A stretch of DNA of 11,407 nucleotides. Source: Chlorobiales bacterium (lineage in GTDB: Bacteria; Bacteroidota; Chlorobiia; Chlorobiales; Chlorobiaceae). Below the pieces are notes generated by a model, which saw only the letters and a list, made by a program, of their open reading frames with translations, was not told the origin of the DNA and searched no databases. Shown in pieces: positions 6,775-11,407 of this stretch. The position numbers and the translations under genes are program-made. The DNA is taken from assembly GCA_022360355.1 (NCBI GenBank), contig JAKSCY010000457.1, positions 1-11,407 on the forward strand, given 5' to 3'. Within the stretch, counting starts at the first letter, position 1. Each line of letters starts with the position of its first letter.

Positions 6775-7821
6775 TCACTCTCCGTACATCTTCCTGTAAT
6801 AGCTCTTATACTCGCCGGACGTAACGTTGTCAAGCCACTCCTGACTTTCAAGATACCAGTCAACGGTTTTTTCCAGTCCCTCCTCGAACTGCAGTGAAGG
6901 AGCCCATCCCAGTTCCCGCTGGATCTTCGAGGAGTCGATAGCGTAACGGAAATCATGACCTGCCCGGTCGGTCACCCAGGTTATCAACTTCTCCGATTCT
7001 CCCTCAGGGCGTCCCAGTTTCCTGTCCATAATGCAGCAAAGCAACCTGATGAGATCGATATTCCTCCATTCGTTCCGCCCTCCGATATTGTAGGTCTCAC
7101 CCTGCCTGCCATTATGATAAATCACATCAATCGCATGGGCATGATCAACCACCCAGAGCCAGTCCCTAACATTCTCGCCCTTTCCATAAACCGGCAGGGG
7201 CTTGTTATTGCGAATATTATTGATGAACAGGGGAATAAGCTTTTCAGGAAACTGAAACGGTCCGTAATTGTTGGAACAATTACTGATCACCACCGGCAGC
7301 CCATAGGTATCGTTATAAGCCCGCACGAAGTGATCCGAAGATGCTTTCGACGCAGAATAGGGACTGTGAGGATCATAGGATGTTGTTTCTGTAAACATCC
7401 CCTCGCTTCCGAGAGCGCCATACACTTCATCGGTTGAAACATGGTAGAACAACTTCCCGTTGAAACCCTCTTTCCAGGCAGCCCTGGCGGCATTGAGCAG
7501 GTTCACCGTACCCAGAACATTGGTCATCACAAACTCGGTCGGATTGGCAATGGAACGGTCAACATGCGACTCGGCTGCAAGATGAATGACGCCGTCAAAT
7601 TTTTCACTGACAAATAATTCGACCATTGCATCGCCATCGGTAATATCACCTTTCACAAAATGATAGTTCGCGCATTGTTCGAGATCCCGCAGGTTTTCAA
7701 GGTTGCCCGCGTAAGTCAGTTTGTCGATGTTTGTAATCCTGTAGCCGGGATAGGAGTTCACAAAATGCCGGACAACATGTGATCCAATAAACCCCGCTCC
7801 TCCTGTTATGAGTATATGCAT
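6775..7821 (-). CDS. rmlB: dTDP-glucose 4,6-dehydratase
   Basis: 348 residues, the normal family length. It converts dTDP-glucose to dTDP-4-keto-6-deoxyglucose, second step of dTDP-L-rhamnose synthesis. It is an extended SDR protein: NAD-binding GGAGFIGS (7-14), adenine-contact GDI (58-60), HLAAESHVDRS (80-90), catalytic STDEVYG (129-135; the T-D-E trio of dehydratases) and YSASK (155-159, catalytic Tyr and Lys). NNYGPFQFPEKLIPLFI and RDWLWVVDH further mark the RmlB group. ATG 7821-7819 begins MHILITGGAG exactly at the first beta strand. It is the last gene of the rml operon, 29 bases after rmlD copy B. No unusual residue changes were seen. The alternative, a CDP-glucose or UDP-GlcNAc dehydratase, is unlikely beside rmlA, rmlC and rmlD. 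Confidence 0.96.
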   Translation of the reverse strand: MHILITGGAGFIGSHVVRHFVNSYPGYRITNIDKLTYAGNLENLRDLEQCANYHFVKGDITDGDAMVELFVSEKFDGVIHLAAESHVDRSIANPTEFVMTNVLGTVNLLNAARAAWKEGFNGKLFYHVSTDEVYGALGSEGMFTETTSYDPHSPYSASKASSDHFVRAYNDTYGLPVVISNCSNNYGPFQFPEKLIPLFINNIRNNKPLPVYGKGENVRDWLWVVDHAHAIDVIYHNGRQGETYNIGGRNEWRNIDLIRLLCCIMDRKLGRPEGESEKLITWVTDRAGHDFRYAIDSSKIQRELGWAPSLQFEEGLEKTVDWYLESQEWLDNVTSGEYKSYYRKMYGE

Positions 7822-7850
7822 TGAAAAATATTTATGTGTTTATTAACAAC

Positions 7851-8708
7851 TCAACAGCTTTCCAGCATTTTCTCCAGAGATTCCTGCCACCAAGGAACAT
7901 CAAGGTCATAATCTTTTGCTATAGCCCTGCTGTTCAAAGCGCTGTAGCAGGGCCGCGGCCCTGCTACAGGGAATTCCGAGCTGTCAACCGGCAACACCCG
8001 GCAAGGCAGCTTTGCAAACCGCATGACGGCAACAGCAAAGTCGTACCATGAACAGACGCCTTCATTTGCAAGGTGATAGGTGGCTGCACAAGTCTTTCCC
8101 GGCTCCTGCTTCTCCAGAATGTTCATGACGGCCTGTGCAAGATCCCCGGCATACGCAGGGCTTCCGACCCTGTCGAAAACCACCTTGACCGATTCCCGTT
8201 CCCTGCCAAGGCGAAGCATGGTTTTAACAAAGTTCACTCCAAATGCAGAGTATAACCAGCCTGTTCTGATAATCAAAAACGACGAAGCTGAATTTCTTAT
8301 CAACTCCTCTCCCTGAAACTTCGACAAAGCGTAAACCCCGACCGGACCTGTTTCATCTGTCTCTTTGTAAGGGACACCTGCATACCCGTCAAATACGTAG
8401 TAGGAAGATATATGTACAAGTAGCGCCCCATGCTCCTTTGCATTCTCTGCCAATACAGCGGCGCCGTCCCGGTTGACTTCATAAGCCTTTTCAGGCTCAG
8501 CTTCCGCATTGTCCACCGACGTGAACGCAGCACAGTTGAGTACGACAGCAGGCCGGCACTGTTCCATTACACCACGCACCTGCTTCCTGTCCCGTATATC
8601 CAGACCTGCATGATCGAAAAAGAAAAAACGGTGCCGGGGATAACGGACTGACAATGCCCGGAACTCCGAACCAAGCTGTCCCCCGCTCCCGGTCACAAGA
8701 ATATTCAT
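7851..8708 (-). CDS. rmlD: dTDP-4-dehydrorhamnose reductase paralog, copy B
   Basis: 285 residues. It has the RmlD fold and would reduce dTDP-4-keto-L-rhamnose with NAD(P)H: MNILVTGSGGQLGSE (1-15) is the nucleotide-binding turn, AAFTSVDNAE (60-69) the usual second motif, YALSK (126-130) the catalytic Tyr/Lys and RTGWLYS (148-154) the Trp-bearing segment. The family motif STDYVFDG reads SSYYVFDG (101-108): Thr becomes Ser and the conserved Asp becomes Tyr. It is about 54% identical to copy A by hand alignment without internal gaps (154 of 285), so it is an old tandem duplicate. A perfect 28-bp palindrome lies in codons for VAGPRPCYSA near the C-terminus. I placed the start at ATG 8708 because MNILVTG aligns with copy A; TTG 8729 would overlap the preceding gene. 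Function may be redundant, altered in specificity, or reduced. Confidence 0.85.
   Translation of the reverse strand: MNILVTGSGGQLGSEFRALSVRYPRHRFFFFDHAGLDIRDRKQVRGVMEQCRPAVVLNCAAFTSVDNAEAEPEKAYEVNRDGAAVLAENAKEHGALLVHISSYYVFDGYAGVPYKETDETGPVGVYALSKFQGEELIRNSASSFLIIRTGWLYSAFGVNFVKTMLRLGRERESVKVVFDRVGSPAYAGDLAQAVMNILEKQEPGKTCAATYHLANEGVCSWYDFAVAVMRFAKLPCRVLPVDSSEFPVAGPRPCYSALNSRAIAKDYDLDVPWWQESLEKMLESC
7942..7969. repeat. Perfect 28-bp GC-rich palindrome inside rmlD copy B
   Basis: The 14-base arm CTGTAGCAGGGCCG (7942-7955) is followed directly by its exact reverse complement (7956-7969), centred on a CCGCGG site. It is in frame, encodes part of VAGPRPCYSA, and has no counterpart at the aligned codons of copy A. 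In mRNA it would form a very stable hairpin. Confidence 0.95.
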
Positions 8709-8722
8709 GAAAGACTGTTTAT

Positions 8723-9583
8723 CTAACAATATTGCCCAAGCATTCTTTCCAGAGACTCCTGCCAGTGCGGGATATCCAGAGCCCAGTGCTGCTTGATCTT
8801 TCCTTTATGCAGCACACTGTAATGCGGGCGCTCGGCTTTTGTCGGGTACTCGCTGGTCTCAACCGGCAGCAGCGTGCATTTCAAACCTTTCGTCTTCATG
8901 ATTACCTTTGCAAAATCATACCAGGAACAGACCCCCTCATTTGAATAATGATAGGTTTCGGCATAGACCCGGCCAGAGTCATACCGGTCAAGAATCGAGA
9001 TAACTGCTGCTGCAAGGTCAGCCGCAAAGGTCGGTGTACCTACCTGGTCGAACACAACGTTCAGTTGCTCCCGTTCCCTGCCCAGGCGCATCATTGTCTT
9101 GACGAAATTATTTCCGTATGAGGAATAAAGCCATGATGTGCGCAGTATCATATAAGAAGGCGCTATACGGCGTATACACTCTTCACCTTCCCATTTCGAC
9201 CGGCCATAAACACCGAGAGGACTGACAGGATCGCTTTCACGGTAGGGCAGAAACGATTTACCATCGAACACATAATCCGTCGAAACATGAACAAGCAGCG
9301 CGTTACGCTCTTTTGCTGCCCCGGCAAGAACAGACGACCCGTCACGGTTTACCTGGAACGCCGCCCCGGGCTCTTCCTCAGCCCTGTCAACAGCAGTATA
9401 GGCCGCGCAATTCACGATAGCCGCAGTGTCATGCTCACTGCACACCCGGTTCACACCTTCCTTGTCCGTAATGTCAAGCTCGGGAAGATCATAAAAGAAA
9501 AACTTCACCGATCCTCTCTTGGCCGCCAACACCTTCAACTCAGAACCAAGCTGGCCCCGGCACCCCGTCACGAGCACATTCAT
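8723..9583 (-). CDS. rmlD: dTDP-4-dehydrorhamnose reductase, copy A (canonical)
   Basis: 286 residues, the typical length. It catalyses the last step of dTDP-L-rhamnose synthesis, reducing the 4-keto group of dTDP-4-keto-L-rhamnose. All family marks are intact: VTGCRGQLGSE (5-15, nucleotide binding), NCAAYTAVDRAE (58-69), STDYVFDG (101-108, catalytic Thr and conserved Asp), YGRSK (126-130, catalytic Tyr and Lys), RTSWLYS (148-154) and GNNFVKTM. The C-terminal segment SEYPTKAERPHYSVL follows the usual P-T-x-A-x-R-P-x-x-S pattern. ATG 9583-9581 overlaps the rmlC stop by four bases (ATGA), so translation is probably coupled to rmlC. It ends 14 bases before copy B. Of the two reductases this one is expected to carry the pathway activity. 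Confidence 0.95.
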   Translation of the reverse strand: MNVLVTGCRGQLGSELKVLAAKRGSVKFFFYDLPELDITDKEGVNRVCSEHDTAAIVNCAAYTAVDRAEEEPGAAFQVNRDGSSVLAGAAKERNALLVHVSTDYVFDGKSFLPYRESDPVSPLGVYGRSKWEGEECIRRIAPSYMILRTSWLYSSYGNNFVKTMMRLGREREQLNVVFDQVGTPTFAADLAAAVISILDRYDSGRVYAETYHYSNEGVCSWYDFAKVIMKTKGLKCTLLPVETSEYPTKAERPHYSVLHKGKIKQHWALDIPHWQESLERMLGQYC

Positions 9584-10131
9584 ATTTCCATTCCTTCAAT
9601 ATCTTTCAGCAGAGGCTGCCGGGAGTCTTTTTCGGAAACACGGATATCACCGGCCGGAAGCATCCAGTCGATTCCAAGCTCAGGGTCGTTCCAGATGACT
9701 CCTGCATCGTGGTCCGGAGAATAGTAGTTATCACACTTGTAGCTGAAAAGGGCACGTTCGCTCAACACAACAAATCCGTGAGCAAAACCATGGGGAATCC
9801 ACATCATCTGTTTGTTTTCATCGCTGAGTATCCGGGAAACATGTTGCCCGAAGGTTGGCGATCCTTTGCGTATATCGACAGCAACATCAAGCACTTTGCC
9901 TTGTACAACCCGGACCAGTTTTCCCTGCATGCAGGGCTGTTTCTGGTAATGCAGGCCTCGCAGAATACCGTACTCCGAAAAAGACTCGTTGTCCTGCACA
10001 AATGCCGTTCTGCCCGCTTGCCCTTCAAAAACATCCTGACGGAAAGACTCAAAAAAATAACCTCGTTCATCACCAAAGACACGAGGCTCAAAAACCAGAA
10101 CACCAAGTATCGCCGTCTCGAATACTTTCAT
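9580..10131 (-). CDS. rmlC: dTDP-4-dehydrorhamnose 3,5-epimerase
   Basis: 183 residues, a cupin-fold epimerase of normal length. It inverts C3 and C5 of dTDP-4-keto-6-deoxyglucose to give dTDP-4-keto-L-rhamnose, the substrate of RmlD. Visible signatures are GDERGYFFESFR (20-31), QDN.SFSEYGILRGLHYQ (46-63, with catalytic-base His61), GKLVRVVQGKVLDVAVDIRKGSPTFG (70-95), IPHGFAHGF (112-120) and YKCDNYYSPDHD (131-142, Tyr region). The ATG at 10131-10129 starts MKVFETAILGV, the normal N-terminus; no strong ribosome site precedes it. The stop overlaps the rmlD copy A start. It is separated from rmlA by 71 bases that hold an A-rich repeat, the only loose junction between rmlA and rmlD copy A. Confidence 0.96.
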   Translation of the reverse strand: MKVFETAILGVLVFEPRVFGDERGYFFESFRQDVFEGQAGRTAFVQDNESFSEYGILRGLHYQKQPCMQGKLVRVVQGKVLDVAVDIRKGSPTFGQHVSRILSDENKQMMWIPHGFAHGFVVLSERALFSYKCDNYYSPDHDAGVIWNDPELGIDWMLPAGDIRVSEKDSRQPLLKDIEGMEI

Positions 10132-10138
10132 GGAAATA

Positions 10139-10172
10139 AAATCAAAAGTAAAAAATCAAGAGTTAAAAAATT
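10139..10172. repeat. A-rich repeat in the rmlA-rmlC gap
   Basis: This stretch has units like AATCAAAAGTAAAAAATCAAGAGTTAAAAAAT-type sequence, related in composition and spacing to the AAGTCAAA repeat at 131-163. It makes up most of the only sizeable gap between rmlA and the rest of the operon. Beside it, ATCAG-TT-CTGAT (10188-10199) is a small inverted repeat just after the rmlA stop. It may be a short dispersed repeat or simple low-complexity DNA. Confidence 0.4.
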
Positions 10173-10202
10173 TGAATGTAACCGCGAATCAGTTCTGATC
10201 CT

Positions 10203-11093
10203 TCATTGGTCTCCTCCCCGCCTTTTCAACAACCCCATCAGATACTCCCCGTACTGATTTTTCATCAACTCACGGGCAAGAACCTCAAGCTGCTCGTCAC
10301 TGATCCATCCACTCCTCCAGGCGATCTCTTCCGGGCAGGCTATCTTCAATCCCTGCCGTTTCTCCACCGTTTCGATAAAGTTGCCAGCCTCCTGGAACGA
10401 ATCATGCGTTCCCGTGTCCAGCCAGGCAAATCCGCGTCCCATGATAGACATTTTCAACCGTTTCCGGCGAAGGTATTCCTCGTTTACCGAAGTGATCTCC
10501 AACTCACCACGTACCGACGGCTTTACATTTTTCGCAATCTCGACAACATCGTTTGTATAAAAATACAACCCCACGACAGCATAGTTCGACTTCGGCTCCT
10601 CCGGCTTCTCCTCTATAGAGATTACGTTACCCGTTTCATCAAACTCAGCCACACCATATCGCTCCGGATCGTTGACATAATATCCGAAAATAGTCGCCAT
10701 CCGCTCATCGCAGGCACTTTGCATCGCATTCTGAAGCATGCCTGTAAACCCGTAACCGAAAAAGATGTTGTCCCCAAGGATGAGACACACATCATCGTTT
10801 CCGATAAACTCTTCACCAAGCAGAAACGCCTGTGCCAAACCGTCGGGCGAGGGCTGCTCCACATAGGAAAGAGTAAGTCCCCAATCGCTCCCGTCCCCCA
10901 GCATCCTCCTGAACAAAGGAAGATCCATCGGGGTTGAAATCACCAGCACATCGCGGATACCCGTCAGCATCAGCGTGCTCAAGGGGTAGTAGATCATCGG
11001 CTTGTCGTAAACAGGCAGAAGCTGTTTCGATAAACCTTTTGTAACCGGGTACAACCGCGTACCCGAACCGCCTGCAAGAATGATTCCTTTCAT
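10203..11093 (-). CDS. rmlA: Glucose-1-phosphate thymidylyltransferase
   Basis: 296 residues, normal for the short RmlA family. It joins glucose-1-phosphate and dTTP to give dTDP-glucose, the first and usually feedback-controlled step of dTDP-L-rhamnose synthesis. Motifs: [11 protein letters not shown] (6-16, phosphate loop), [20 protein letters not shown] (18-37), LGDN (106-109, metal/dTTP Asp), ERYGVAEFD (144-152), EEKP (161-164), [14 protein letters not shown] (219-232). Start was set at ATG 11093 because [16 protein letters not shown] is the standard N-terminus; an in-frame ATG at 11288 would add 65 residues unlike any RmlA. It is the first recognised gene of the operon; a promoter should lie in 11094-11407 or beyond, but I could not pick a convincing -35/-10 pair. 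Confidence 0.96.
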   Translation of the reverse strand: MKGIILAGGSGTRLYPVTKGLSKQLLPVYDKPMIYYPLSTLMLTGIRDVLVISTPMDLPLFRRMLGDGSDWGLTLSYVEQPSPDGLAQAFLLGEEFIGNDDVCLILGDNIFFGYGFTGMLQNAMQSACDERMATIFGYYVNDPERYGVAEFDETGNVISIEEKPEEPKSNYAVVGLYFYTNDVVEIAKNVKPSVRGELEITSVNEEYLRRKRLKMSIMGRGFAWLDTGTHDSFQEAGNFIETVEKRQGLKIACPEEIAWRSGWISDEQLEVLARELMKNQYGEYLMGLLKRRGGDQ

Positions 11094-11407
11094 AATGATA
11101 CTTACTTTCAGTCCACGAATATGGTAAACGAAATTGGTGGTCCATGCCGGAGATATTCCACCAGCAAAGTACAGAATTTTTCCGTCCGGGAGAATATTTC
11201 CTGATGAACTTGTTAAAAGGCTGCCGGGGCTGCTGCACATTGACTCGCCGACCGCCAGGGTACCATCCGGCAGGGGCTGCCTCTGCATGCTTTAACAATG
11301 CAAACACGGGCACAGCTAACACAAGCAGTAATAAATTTTTAAAAAGTTTTGCGACAGCAACAAGACTTTCTGTAGCAATTGTTACCTTACCTGTTTCATA
11401 ATCCGTA
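11094..11407. other. Unassigned 314-base region upstream of rmlA
   Basis: No gene is assigned. On the minus strand one frame is open from the window edge and encodes a lysine-flanked hydrophobic run ending AEAAPAG (about 11360-11280), which looks like a signal peptide or membrane anchor. It has no ATG in the window and continues only as shadow sequence over rmlA. A second minus frame (ATG 11288) reads into rmlA in phase and contains [10 protein letters not shown] and [13 protein letters not shown], two short look-alike segments. TTGTTAAA (11210-11217) and TTTAACAA (11291-11298) are inverted, with a GC-rich core holding GGCAGGGGCTGCC. This may be a decayed secreted-protein gene, the end of an upstream gene, or leader DNA of the operon. 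Confidence 0.3.

Noticed and set aside
8706..8729. TTG start at 8729 for rmlD copy B, adding seven residues
   Set aside because: It would overlap the preceding gene, and ATG 8708 gives MNILVTG, which aligns exactly with copy A and the family N-terminus.
9165..9180. Small inverted repeat TATAC-GGC-GTATA inside rmlD copy A
   Set aside because: Arms of five bases in coding DNA are expected by chance in a window of this size.
10813..11093. Minus-strand frame overlapping the 5' part of rmlA in another phase
   Set aside because: Over this part it is a shadow of rmlA; only the segment upstream of 11093 deserves comment.
11094..11288. ATG 11288 as the rmlA start
   Set aside because: The extra 65 residues match nothing in the RmlA family, and the conserved protein begins at [13 protein letters not shown] from ATG 11093.
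1..11407. CRISPR array, tRNA or rRNA gene, insertion sequence, attachment site or prophage
   Set aside because: No regularly spaced repeats, no cloverleaf or rRNA-like tract, no transposase or integrase reading frame were seen on either strand.

Overview
The window looks like chromosome from a green sulfur bacterium (Chlorobiota, Chlorobium/Prosthecochloris-like). The case rests on three things: a eukaryote-like (type 2) isoleucyl-tRNA synthetase, a DksA/TraR protein with the reduced zinc finger seen in the Bacteroidota/Chlorobiota group, and a 72-residue amphipathic protein that resembles the CsmB/CsmF chlorosome envelope proteins. The assignment is from remembered family features; no search was run.

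Layout. Positions 1-129 (+) hold the last 42 codons of purF, including its C-terminal Fe-S cysteine pair. PurF converges on a dksA-like gene (291-734, -). Upstream of that on the same strand are ileS (938-4180, -) and the small chlorosome-like gene (4381-4599, -), separated by a strong 13-bp hairpin. From 4700 the window becomes a nucleotide-sugar region. manC (4700-6136, -) makes GDP-mannose precursors. A SecB-like chaperone gene (6247-6696, +) is divergent from it. Then comes a minus-strand dTDP-L-rhamnose operon, in transcription order rmlA, rmlC, rmlD copy A, rmlD copy B, rmlB (11093 down to 6775). The last 314 bases (11094-11407) have no gene I can assign.

How the genes work together. 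RmlA, RmlB, RmlC and RmlD turn glucose-1-phosphate into dTDP-L-rhamnose. ManC makes GDP-mannose. Both feed lipopolysaccharide or capsule assembly. No glycosyltransferase, flippase or polymerase is in the window, so this is only the precursor-supply part of such a locus.

Main points of interest. There are two tandem, full-length rmlD genes about 54% identical by my hand alignment. The second has SSYYVFDG in place of the family motif STDYVFDG. That same copy carries a perfect 28-bp GC-rich palindrome in its coding sequence (7942-7969), in frame and with no length change relative to its paralog. A perfect 20-bp inverted repeat (6158-6177) lies between the divergent manC and secB-like genes. Related A-rich AAGTCAAA-type repeats occur in two otherwise unexplained intergenic gaps. 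I see no CRISPR array, tRNA, rRNA, insertion sequence or clear new multi-gene system.
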